The notes under the pieces: generated by a model
Told to the model about the DNA's origin: nothing
What the model saw: only the letters and a program-made list of their open reading frames with translations
The model's database searches: none
In this document: piece after piece, positions 34,673 to 42,328 of the stretch
Position numbering within the stretch: position 1 is the first letter of the stretch
Layout: each line of letters opens with the position of its first letter
From: Streptomyces sp. NBC_00306
GTDB lineage: Bacteria; Actinomycetota; Actinomycetes; Streptomycetales; Streptomycetaceae
Direction: 5' to 3'
Length of the DNA stretch: 64,000 nt
Assembly: GCF_036169555.1 (NCBI RefSeq)
Contig: NZ_CP108032.1
Span: 5,084,001 to 5,148,000, forward strand
Position numbers and translations under genes: made by a program

Positions 34673-35636
34673 CGCACACGACACCCCTACCCCGGTGCTC
34701 CAGGTCTCCGGCCTGGCCTACCGCGTCAGTCCGGAGTTCGGCCTGCGGGACATCGACTTCGACGTCGACGCCGGTGAGGGCGTCGCGATCATCGGATCCA
34801 ACGGCGCGGGGAAGACCACCCTCATCAGGCTCGTCGCCGGGCTGCTCAAGCCCCGGGCCGGAGAGGTGAGAGTGTGCGGCACCGACGCCCGGCGCTGGGG
34901 CAGGGTGAGCGGACACCTCGGTTACGTCCAGCAGTCGAAGGAACTCCCCGACGGAGTGACGGTCGAGGCGTACGTACGCCATCAGCTGCGCCTCCACCGG
35001 GCCGAGCCGGCCCGGCTGGGCGAACTCCTCGCCCTGGCCGAGCTGGAGAGCTACGCCGGTCAGTACGTGCGGACGCTGTCGGGCGGCAGCCAGCGCAAGC
35101 TCCACATCATCACGGCCGTCGCACACCGGCCCGACCTGCTGATCCTCGACGAGCCGACCGCGGGCCTCGACGCCGCCGCACGGCAGACGCTGCTGCACAT
35201 GCTGGCCGGCCTGAAGAAGGACGGTGTCGCGGTGCTCTACGCGAGCCACCACCGGCAGGAACTCGATGCCCTGGCCGACTCGGTCGTCGTCCTCCACCGA
35301 GGCCGACAGGCCAAGGACGCCTCGCTGGAGGACATCGCCCGCTCGGCAGGGAACCCGCGACTCGTCCTCGAATCCCATCCGGACGCCGATCCCGGGCCGC
35401 TCCAGGAGTGGTCCGAAGGGCTCCTCCTGAGCCATGAAGGCGTCCAGGCGGTCCACCCGACGCGCACGGGTGCGGCCATCGAACTGCACGACGGTGAGCA
35501 CCCCGAGGCGCTCGGGGAGATCGTCGCACTCGCGCATGCCGGCGGCATCAGGCTCCGCGCCGCCTTCTACAACCGGGCCACTCTCGCGGAGATCGTCCGG
35601 ACCATCGCCCAACACCAAGGATTGGGAGAGAGCTGA
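34665..35636 (+). CDS. ABC exporter ATP-binding protein
   Basis: A 323-residue ATPase with Walker A GSNGAGKTTLIRL, signature LSGGSQRKLHIITAV and Walker B LLILDEPTAGLDAAA, then the H-loop in LYASHHRQEL. It drives the permease just upstream. The start is GTG at 34665. The stop shares one base with the ATG of the HemN-like gene, so the exporter is translated together with the cyclopropane-forming enzymes. It probably gives self-resistance by efflux. Confidence 0.9.
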   Translation: MASAHDTPTPVLQVSGLAYRVSPEFGLRDIDFDVDAGEGVAIIGSNGAGKTTLIRLVAGLLKPRAGEVRVCGTDARRWGRVSGHLGYVQQSKELPDGVTVEAYVRHQLRLHRAEPARLGELLALAELESYAGQYVRTLSGGSQRKLHIITAVAHRPDLLILDEPTAGLDAAARQTLLHMLAGLKKDGVAVLYASHHRQELDALADSVVVLHRGRQAKDASLEDIARSAGNPRLVLESHPDADPGPLQEWSEGLLLSHEGVQAVHPTRTGAAIELHDGEHPEALGEIVALAHAGGIRLRAAFYNRATLAEIVRTIAQHQGLGES

Positions 35637-37009
35637 TGAGCATCACCACGACGAGCATGCCGTTCTGGAAGGAATACCCGGAACGGGACAGCGAGTGGGT
35701 CCGGCAGTACCCCACCAAGCACGTCATGGTCACCGAGGAGGAGGTGTTCCCGCCCAAGCCGATGGGTGTGTACATGCACATCCCGTTCTGCAACCGGCTG
35801 TGCTTCAGCTGCCCGTACATCAAGTTCCAGACGGAGCGCGATCTGACCCTGGCCTACCTCGACGCGCTCAAGGCCGAGATCACCAACTACGCGAACCGGC
35901 CGTACATCCAGGACCACCGGATCACGCTCGGCTACATCGGCGGCGGCACGCCCACCTCGCTGACGGCCCAACAGCTCGACGACCTGCTCGGGCACCTGCA
36001 CAACAGCTTCGACTTCGCGCCCGACGCCGACTTCTCCATCGAGACCACGCCGATCGACATCACCGAACGCAAGGCGAAGGTGCTGCTCGAACGGGGCGTT
36101 CGCCGCATCAGTCTCGGCGTGCAGACGTTCGTCGAGGAGGAGCTGAAGAACCTGGGCAGGCCCAGCGACCCGGAGATGCTCAAGGCCAGCATTCGCCTGC
36201 TGCAGGACGCCGGTTTCGAGAACATCAACATCGACCTCATGCACGGCATCAACGGGCAGACGATGGAGGGCTGGGAGCACAGCCTCGACGTGGCGATCGA
36301 ACTCGGCGTCACCTGCGTGTCGTTCTACACCTACATGGAGTTCGCGCAGGTCTCCACCAAGCGCCGCAAGCTGCCGCCGGTCCCGGACCGCGAAACCGTC
36401 GACGACATGTTCTTCTTCGCCGCCGACAAGCTCACCAAGAACGGCTTCCTGGGCTACTACGGCGACTGTTTCGCCAAGCCCGGCTACCAGCCCAAGTACG
36501 GCGAGACGTCGTGGAGCGAGGACATCCCCATCATCCCGCTCGGACCCACCGCCACCGGCCACCTGCGGGAGCACTGGTACTTCAACGAACCCGACATCGG
36601 CAGGTACGTCCAGACCGTGCGGGAAGGACGCCTGCCCATCTCGATGGGGCGGCACATCCCCAAGCCGGAGGCCATCCGCAGGTCGATGGTGCTGGGCGTC
36701 AAGGCCGGCCGGGTCAACCGTGAGCGCTTCATGCGGCTGCACGGCGTGGACTTCATGGAGATGTTCGCCGACGAGATCTCCGACCTCGTCGAGAAGGGAC
36801 TCGTCGAGGTCACGGACGACGGCATCGAGGTGACCGGCCCCAAGGGCTGGTACTACCTCGACAACATCTCCAAGGCGTTCTACTCGCCGGAGTTCCGCCG
36901 GTATCCGCAACACCTGGGGGCGGACATCACCGGGTTCATCTCCCCCCAGCGTTCCCTTCCTCTTGCCATCGTCAACGGTGATTCCCAGGGAGGCTGCCAT
37001 GACTGTTGA
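35636..37009 (+). CDS. HemN-like radical SAM enzyme, probable cyclopropane former
   Basis: A 457-residue radical SAM protein. Ligands for the [4Fe-4S] cluster are C52, C56 and C59 in PFCNRLCFSCP, a CxxxCxxC motif in HemN context. It is followed by LGYIGGGTPTSL and GVRRISLGVQTF, which bind SAM, and a HemN C-terminal domain. HemN-like proteins can be methylases; in CC-1065 synthesis C10P, together with the methyltransferase C10Q, builds the cyclopropane from a SAM-derived methylene. The same two-gene arrangement is found here, with the methyltransferase gene overlapping by 11 bases. Coproporphyrinogen oxidation is unlikely in this setting. Confidence 0.85.
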   Translation: MSITTTSMPFWKEYPERDSEWVRQYPTKHVMVTEEEVFPPKPMGVYMHIPFCNRLCFSCPYIKFQTERDLTLAYLDALKAEITNYANRPYIQDHRITLGYIGGGTPTSLTAQQLDDLLGHLHNSFDFAPDADFSIETTPIDITERKAKVLLERGVRRISLGVQTFVEEELKNLGRPSDPEMLKASIRLLQDAGFENINIDLMHGINGQTMEGWEHSLDVAIELGVTCVSFYTYMEFAQVSTKRRKLPPVPDRETVDDMFFFAADKLTKNGFLGYYGDCFAKPGYQPKYGETSWSEDIPIIPLGPTATGHLREHWYFNEPDIGRYVQTVREGRLPISMGRHIPKPEAIRRSMVLGVKAGRVNRERFMRLHGVDFMEMFADEISDLVEKGLVEVTDDGIEVTGPKGWYYLDNISKAFYSPEFRRYPQHLGADITGFISPQRSLPLAIVNGDSQGGCHDC

Positions 37010-37703
37010 GGCACCGCTGCTCGACCTCGCCGAGAGGGTTCCGCTGACCCAGCCCTTCACCGACATGGAGGCCGTTCGCGCCTACGACCTCGGCATGCGA
37101 CGCTCCGCCCTGATGGCGTACAAGCGCCCGACGGAGCGCATCCTGGCGGCTCACCACGAGGGCATGACCGACTTCGTCGACATCGGGTTCAACACGGGGC
37201 TGCTGTCCCTGCACGTCTCCGGCCGCCTGCCCGAAGTCGCCGTGTCGGGCGTCGAGGAGCACAACAACCTCGTGGACGTCGCCGAGGACAATCTGACCCT
37301 CTGCGTCTGGTCCAACATGGCGGGCGATGTGGAGTTCGAGCACTCCAAACTCAGCCGGCTGCCCTTCGCCGACGACTCCGCGGACATCGTCTACTCGTTC
37401 TCCTCGTTGCACCGCTGGCGCCGCCCCGTGGAGACGCTCAAGGAGGCAGCGCGCATCTGCAAGCCGGGCGGGACGGTCCTCATCGAGGACGTGAACCGCC
37501 TGGCCGAAGAGGGGCACATCACGTTCATCCTCCAGTTCGTCAAGGAGGGAGGCGAGCAGTTCATGCGCTCGCTCAAGGCCGCCTACTCGCCGGAGCAGGC
37601 CCAGGAGCTGCTGCGCGAGGCCGGGCTCGACGACTGGCACGTCGTGGAGGAGGATCTCGGTCTCGTCATCTCCAACCGCCCCGTCACCCCGGTGAGCATG
37701 TGA
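36999..37703 (+). CDS. methyltransferase-fold partner of the HemN-like enzyme
   Basis: A 234-residue class I methyltransferase. Motif I is altered but clear (FVDIGFNTGLLSLHV), with VSGVEEHNN following, DIVYSFSSLHRWRRP and ICKPGGTVLIED. By analogy with C10Q it would take the methylene-SAM adduct made by the radical enzyme and close the cyclopropane ring by intramolecular displacement, rather than simply methylate. The ATG at 36999 has GGGAGG upstream, inside the HemN-like gene. The stop overlaps the start of the fourth nitrilase-fold gene. Confidence 0.8.
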   Translation: MTVEAPLLDLAERVPLTQPFTDMEAVRAYDLGMRRSALMAYKRPTERILAAHHEGMTDFVDIGFNTGLLSLHVSGRLPEVAVSGVEEHNNLVDVAEDNLTLCVWSNMAGDVEFEHSKLSRLPFADDSADIVYSFSSLHRWRRPVETLKEAARICKPGGTVLIEDVNRLAEEGHITFILQFVKEGGEQFMRSLKAAYSPEQAQELLREAGLDDWHVVEEDLGLVISNRPVTPVSM

Positions 37704-38587
37704 TGGGCCGCCTCAGGATCGCAGTCGTCCAGATGGAGTCGAAGCTGGGGCGGGAGCCGGCCAACCTGCGCCGGGCCGAGCGCTATGTCAGGCAGGCCGC
37801 AGGGGACGGCGCGGACCTCGTCTGTCTTCCGGAGGCGTTCCTCACCTCGGGCAACATCCTGGAAGTCGCCGATGTGGCGGTTCCCATCCCCGGCGACGCG
37901 ACCGATCAGCTGTGCCGCGTCGCCGCCGAGCTGGGGGTCCACATCGTCGCGGGACTGCTCGAGCGGGGTGAGGACGCCTCGTACTACAGCACCTCGGTAC
38001 TGATCGACCGGACCGGGGAACTCCGCGGCACCTACCGGCGCGTCCACCGCCACGAGCTGGAGAGCCGCTATCTCGCCGGGGGCACCGAGTACCCCACGTT
38101 CGATCTCGACATCGGCCGCGTCGGTCTCATGCAGGGATACGACGTGAACTTCCCCGAAGTGTCCCGGGAGTATCTGCGCCGGGGGGTGGACGTCCTCGTG
38201 TGCTCCGCGCTGGTGCCGGACATGTTCACGTACCTGGTCGACATGCGTCTGCCGGTGCGGGCGGTCGACGGCGAGTGTGTTCTCGCCTTCGCCTCCGGCG
38301 TCGGCAACAACCTCTACGCCGGCTTCGGCTACATGGGGCGCAGCCAGATCCTGGCCGACCCCCTCTTCCTCGAGTCGGAGCGCTTCGACTTCGAGGACGG
38401 GGACGAACGCATGGTGCTGCTCGCCGAGGGTGAGGGCGTGGGCATCGTCGAGGTCGACATCGACAGGATGCGCCGCTACCGGGACAAGGCGACGCTGCGC
38501 AACGACTCCCGGCCGGGCACCTACTGGCGGCCCGTCGCCGACGCTGTCACCGCAACCGGACCGGCCACGGCGGCCCTCCAGACGTAG
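37703..38587 (+). CDS. nitrilase-fold pseudoenzyme, copy 4
   Basis: A 294-residue nitrilase-superfamily protein. The glutamate is kept (E44 in CLPEAF), but the lysine is arginine (R113 in YRRVHRHE) and the nucleophile is glycine (G145 in LMQGYDVNFPE). It resembles copy 3 more than copies 1 and 2 in its FPE-containing motif. Catalysis by the usual thioester route is not possible. The tight coupling to the cyclopropane pair suggests that it belongs to the biosynthetic machinery, perhaps as a binding or chaperone subunit. Confidence 0.8.
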   Translation: MGRLRIAVVQMESKLGREPANLRRAERYVRQAAGDGADLVCLPEAFLTSGNILEVADVAVPIPGDATDQLCRVAAELGVHIVAGLLERGEDASYYSTSVLIDRTGELRGTYRRVHRHELESRYLAGGTEYPTFDLDIGRVGLMQGYDVNFPEVSREYLRRGVDVLVCSALVPDMFTYLVDMRLPVRAVDGECVLAFASGVGNNLYAGFGYMGRSQILADPLFLESERFDFEDGDERMVLLAEGEGVGIVEVDIDRMRRYRDKATLRNDSRPGTYWRPVADAVTATGPATAALQT

Positions 38588-38596
38588 GAGCGTTCC

Positions 38597-40093
38597 ATGC
38601 GAGTCCTCCTGATATCCACCAACAAGATCCGAGTACCCCGGCCCGCCCTGCCGATCGGCATGGCCTACATCGGCGCCGCCATCAAGAAGTCCGGACACGA
38701 AGTCGACGTCCTGGACCTTCTGTGGGAGTCACGCGAGCTCAAGGCAGTCCGCGAGAAGCTGACGTCCACGACCTACGACGTGGTGGGTATCGCCGTCCGC
38801 AACCTCGACAACCTCACGTTCGTCGACCCGATCTTCTTCGGCCCCCTCACCGAGAAGATCGTGCGGTGCGTCCGCAAATACACCAAAGCCACCGTCGTGC
38901 TGGGCGGTTCCGGCTTCTCGGTCGAGCCCCTGGCGTTCTTCGAGTACGCCCAGCCCGACTTCGGCATCGCCGGCGAGGGCGAGGTCGGCATGGCGCAGTT
39001 GCTGCAGTATCTGGAGGTCGGCGGCTCGCTCGACACCATCTCCGGTCTCTGCTACGTCGACGACGAGGGCTGTTTCGTCCACAATCCGCCCAACACGGGG
39101 TTCGACATCGGCGCACTGGTGCCCGACCGGTCCCTCTACGACCCCCGGTACTTCGAGGAAGGAGTGTCGGCCGCGTCCGACCTCACGCGGGACACGCAGC
39201 CCGCGATCGAGACCCTCCAGACCAAGCGCGGCTGCAAGCTGTACTGCTCCTACTGCATCATCCGCAAGACCGAGGGCAAGGGGAACCGCTTCAAGGAACC
39301 GGCGGCGGTGGTGGACGAGATCCAACGGGCGATGTTCGAGAACCCGGAGGTCAAGGAGTTCGAGATCGTCGACGCCACCTTCAACTTCCCGCTCGACTAC
39401 GCGGCGGACGTGTGCAACGAGATGGTCAAGGCCAAGCTCGACGTCCCCTGGTACTGCCAGTTGACGCCCAACGCGGTGACCCCGGAGTTCGTCGAGCTGC
39501 TGGCCGCGGCCGGCTGCATCCGTGTCGACCTCGGCACCGACGCGTTCACCGACGAGGCGCTCGCCGACCTGCTCAAGGGCTTCGACCTCGCCCGGGTCGT
39601 GGAAGTCGACCGCTGGTTCACCGCCAGCAGCATCGAGCACACGCACTGCGTCTTCCTGGGCGGCCCCGGCGAGACCTCCGCGGCACTGCGGGAGTCCATC
39701 GACTTCACCGAGCGCTACCTCAACCCCGCCCAGATCTACGCCAACCTCGGCATCCGCATCCTCAGCGGCACCAAGCTGCTGAAGCAGGCGGTGAAGGCCG
39801 GAATCATGGAGGAAGGCCAGGGCACCTTCGTCCCGGCCTACTACGTCGAGCCCGAGATCGTGCGGGACCGGGACACGCTCGACTTCGTGCGGAACGCCTA
39901 CCTGAGCCACAAGAACTGGTACCTGTGGTGGGGGCTGAGCGGCCAGAGCCTGAGCGACCGTGCGCAGTACTCGGCCGAGACGGTCGCCGAGATGCAGCGC
40001 GAGTACACGTATGTGATGGCGGACAAGACGCGTCTGAAGCCCGCGCGGCCCAAGTCGAAGCCGGTGGCGCTCACACTCGGGGCACCCGCATGA
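38597..40093 (+). CDS. cobalamin-binding-domain radical SAM enzyme
   Basis: A 498-residue protein with an N-terminal Rossmann-like B12-binding domain (about 1-145; PIGMAYIGAAIKKSGHEVDV, TVVLGGSGFSVEP, DFGIAGEGEVGM), then a radical SAM core with C213, C217 and C220 in KRGCKLYCSYC. The C-terminal part is helical. Family members methylate unactivated carbons or carry out ring rearrangements. C-methylation of an aromatic or pyrroline carbon is a plausible role. It is preceded by TAGGAG and begins nine bases after the fourth nitrilase-fold gene. No classical DxHxxG cobalamin motif is present, as in most of this family. Confidence 0.83.
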   Translation: MRVLLISTNKIRVPRPALPIGMAYIGAAIKKSGHEVDVLDLLWESRELKAVREKLTSTTYDVVGIAVRNLDNLTFVDPIFFGPLTEKIVRCVRKYTKATVVLGGSGFSVEPLAFFEYAQPDFGIAGEGEVGMAQLLQYLEVGGSLDTISGLCYVDDEGCFVHNPPNTGFDIGALVPDRSLYDPRYFEEGVSAASDLTRDTQPAIETLQTKRGCKLYCSYCIIRKTEGKGNRFKEPAAVVDEIQRAMFENPEVKEFEIVDATFNFPLDYAADVCNEMVKAKLDVPWYCQLTPNAVTPEFVELLAAAGCIRVDLGTDAFTDEALADLLKGFDLARVVEVDRWFTASSIEHTHCVFLGGPGETSAALRESIDFTERYLNPAQIYANLGIRILSGTKLLKQAVKAGIMEEGQGTFVPAYYVEPEIVRDRDTLDFVRNAYLSHKNWYLWWGLSGQSLSDRAQYSAETVAEMQREYTYVMADKTRLKPARPKSKPVALTLGAPA

Positions 40094-40845
40094 CCCCCGA
40101 TGCCGCGGCCACCGAACTGCGCGAGCTGCTCGCCCGCCACGCGGACCCCGCGTTCGCGGACGGGATGCAGCGCTACTTCCGCACCCATGTGCCGGCGCTC
40201 GGGGTGGGCAACCGCGCCGTCGCCGACCTGACGTACCGCTGGGTGGGCGAACACCCGGACTTCTCGCCCGCGGACCGGCTGGCGATCGCGGACACGCTCA
40301 TCGGGCAGTCGAAGCACCACGAAGAGACGCTCGCCGCATTCGCCCTCCTGCACCGGGTGGCCAAGCGGCAGTTGGGCGGAGAGCTTCTCGACCACGCCCG
40401 CGTCTGGCTCGACCGCCATGTGACCAACTGGGCCCAGTGCGACGACCTGTGCCTCAAACTGCTCTACCCCTACCTCCTCGGTCATCTCGACGAGATGTCC
40501 CGGACGCGGGCGTGGATCCACGGCGGCCCGTGGGCCAGGCGGGCGGCCAATGTGGCGGTGGTCAAGTTCGTGCGCCGGCAGGTGGGCAAGACCGTCTACG
40601 AGCTCCCGGTCAGCCACGTGTTCGAGAACTGCAACGCGTTGATGTTTGACGAGGAGTTCTACGTCCAAAAAGGCGTGGGCTGGCTGCTCAAGGTCACGGC
40701 CCAGGTGCATCCGGAGGCCGTGGCGGAGTATCTGCGCACGTGGCACACACAGATGAGGCGCGACACGTTCCGGTACGCGCTCGAAGGGATGAGCGCCGAT
40801 GACCGGTCCGCACTCATGGCACTCGACGGAGGTGTGCGCGCGTGA
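40090..40845 (+). CDS. AlkD-like DNA glycosylase (self-resistance)
   Basis: A 251-residue all-helical protein of HEAT-like repeats matching the AlkD family (LADLTYRW-type helices, then NWAQCDDLCLKLLYPYLLG, RTRAWIHGGPWARRAANVAV and VQKGVGWLLKVTAQVHPEAV). AlkD glycosylases remove bulky N3- and N7-alkyl purines without base flipping. YtkR2 of the yatakemycin cluster does this for its own toxin. The Trp and Asp of the active cleft lie in NWAQCDD and GWLLK. It overlaps both neighbours by four bases. Its presence is strong evidence that the product alkylates DNA. Confidence 0.87.
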   Translation: MTPDAAATELRELLARHADPAFADGMQRYFRTHVPALGVGNRAVADLTYRWVGEHPDFSPADRLAIADTLIGQSKHHEETLAAFALLHRVAKRQLGGELLDHARVWLDRHVTNWAQCDDLCLKLLYPYLLGHLDEMSRTRAWIHGGPWARRAANVAVVKFVRRQVGKTVYELPVSHVFENCNALMFDEEFYVQKGVGWLLKVTAQVHPEAVAEYLRTWHTQMRRDTFRYALEGMSADDRSALMALDGGVRA

Positions 40846-41879
40846 GTGACCAGAACGGCTATGTGCACCGGCCGGGTATCCACAGCGAGAGTGCCTGCCA
40901 GCGCAACATCCTCGCCGCCGGCGGCCACGACGTCGATGAGCACGTCATCTTCGGCCTGGACGGCGGCTTCGGCTTCTCGTACTTCCCCACCCGGGGCAAC
41001 ACCCCCGACATCATCGTCGGGAAGCAGGTGGTCATGCCGCTCCGGGCGGCACGACTCCTCGGCGTCGAGGTCCATGCGCACACCCCCAAGTCCACCGCGG
41101 GGCTCGCCGCGCTGCTGGAGGTGGTACCGGCCGTCACGACGCGGGTCGACATCGGCCTCATGCCCTACTGGGGACTGGAGGGCCGGGCCTCGTTCGGCGG
41201 GTACTTCGTCAATGTCGTCCGCGCGAGGGGAGAAGACGAGTTCGAGGTCTCCGACCCCGCGTTCGACAGCAGCGTGCTGGTCCGTGCCGAGGATCTCAAC
41301 GCGGCGCGCTCCAGCCGGAGTTCGCCGCCGCTGAACCCGGACTGGCGGACCTACACCTTCGGCTCGCCACGCAACACCCCCCGGCTCGACCTGGTGGGGC
41401 CCGTCGCCGTGCGCACCCTGAGCCGGGAGGTGCTGAGGCCGGGGAGCCGAAGCCTGGGCATCCCTGCCATGAAGGTGCTGACGACCACCGCCCCCTCCTG
41501 GCCGGCGAACAAGCGCGGTGAGGTGGAGGACGTCGACCTCCAGGGCCACGTCATCACCACGAGCGCTCTGGCGCGGCAACTCCTGCACCTCGGGCGCCAG
41601 ATCGAGTCCTTCGGCACGGGGGGCGGGATGTTCCGTCCCGTGATCGCGCGCTTCCTGAGCGCCGTCTCCGAGCACTGCGACAACCCCCGGTACGCCGAAG
41701 CGGCCGATCTCTTCGGCCAGAGCGCGGAGCACTGGACCGGGCTCGGGAAGGCGCTGCTGGCACGCAGCGCGTGCGCCGAGGAATCGGAACTGAAGGGTCT
41801 CGTCGACGAGGTCGTCACCTCCGTCCGCGCGTCCATGGATCTGGAGAAGCGGGCCCTGGCGGGCCTGACGACCGTGTAG
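40842..41879 (+). CDS. degenerate BtrH-like protein, copy 3
   Basis: A 345-residue BtrH-family protein. The N-terminal signature is recognisable (GIHSESACQRNILAAGG, then VIFGLDGGFGFSYF), but the HC of copies 1 and 2 is HS here, with S15 at the nucleophile position. The histidine motif HFxxH is also missing (RASFGGYFVNVVRA). The helical second half with TGGGMFRPVIARFLSAVSEH is kept. It is probably inactive as a thiol acyltransferase; a serine nucleophile or structural role is possible. The GTG start overlaps the glycosylase stop. Confidence 0.7.
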   Translation: MSDQNGYVHRPGIHSESACQRNILAAGGHDVDEHVIFGLDGGFGFSYFPTRGNTPDIIVGKQVVMPLRAARLLGVEVHAHTPKSTAGLAALLEVVPAVTTRVDIGLMPYWGLEGRASFGGYFVNVVRARGEDEFEVSDPAFDSSVLVRAEDLNAARSSRSSPPLNPDWRTYTFGSPRNTPRLDLVGPVAVRTLSREVLRPGSRSLGIPAMKVLTTTAPSWPANKRGEVEDVDLQGHVITTSALARQLLHLGRQIESFGTGGGMFRPVIARFLSAVSEHCDNPRYAEAADLFGQSAEHWTGLGKALLARSACAEESELKGLVDEVVTSVRASMDLEKRALAGLTTV

Positions 41880-41886
41880 GAGGGGC

Positions 41887-42279
41887 ATGGACGCGGACGA
41901 AGCGGTCCTGAAGCAGGGACCCACGATATGGAATCAGTACGCACGACGTCAGAGAGCCGAGGGCCGCCGGGCGGATCTGCGTGACGCAAGCCTGTCGGGT
42001 GCCGATCTGAGCGGGACGGATCTCGCCCATGCCGATCTGCGCGGGGCCCAGCTCAGCGCGTCGTATCTGATGTCCGCCGATCTCCGCGGCGCCGACCTCG
42101 ACGGCGCCGACCTGAGCGAGGCCTATCTGATCCGCGCGGACCTGGTGAACTCCCGCCTCGTCGGAGCCAGCCTGGACGGCGCCGACCTCAGCGGCGCCGA
42201 CCTCACGGGCGCGCACCTCGATCCATCGTTCACGCGGTCACAGGTCATCTCCGACTACCTCACCATCTGGCCGGAGTAA
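41887..42279 (+). CDS. pentapeptide-repeat protein
   Basis: A 130-residue protein with about sixteen consecutive A(D/N)LxG-type pentapeptides (for example ADLSGTDLAHADLRGAQL), which fold as a right-handed beta-helix. Family members such as Qnr and MfpA mimic DNA and protect gyrase. In this setting it may shield topoisomerases or otherwise protect DNA from the product. It is preceded by AGGAGG. The final 15 residues (SQVISDYLTIWPE) form a cap and dimer interface. It comes seven bases after the third BtrH-like gene. Confidence 0.83.
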   Translation: MDADEAVLKQGPTIWNQYARRQRAEGRRADLRDASLSGADLSGTDLAHADLRGAQLSASYLMSADLRGADLDGADLSEAYLIRADLVNSRLVGASLDGADLSGADLTGAHLDPSFTRSQVISDYLTIWPE

Positions 42280-42328
42280 TCGTGGGCGCCACCGTCTCGA
42301 TCCGCCGTCAACAGGCAAGGAGTTCCCG

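Noticed and set aside
35636..37009. Coproporphyrinogen III oxidase (HemN/HemW) for haem synthesis
   Set aside because: The fold fits, but the overlap with a methyltransferase and the resistance genes nearby point to a cyclopropane-forming role.
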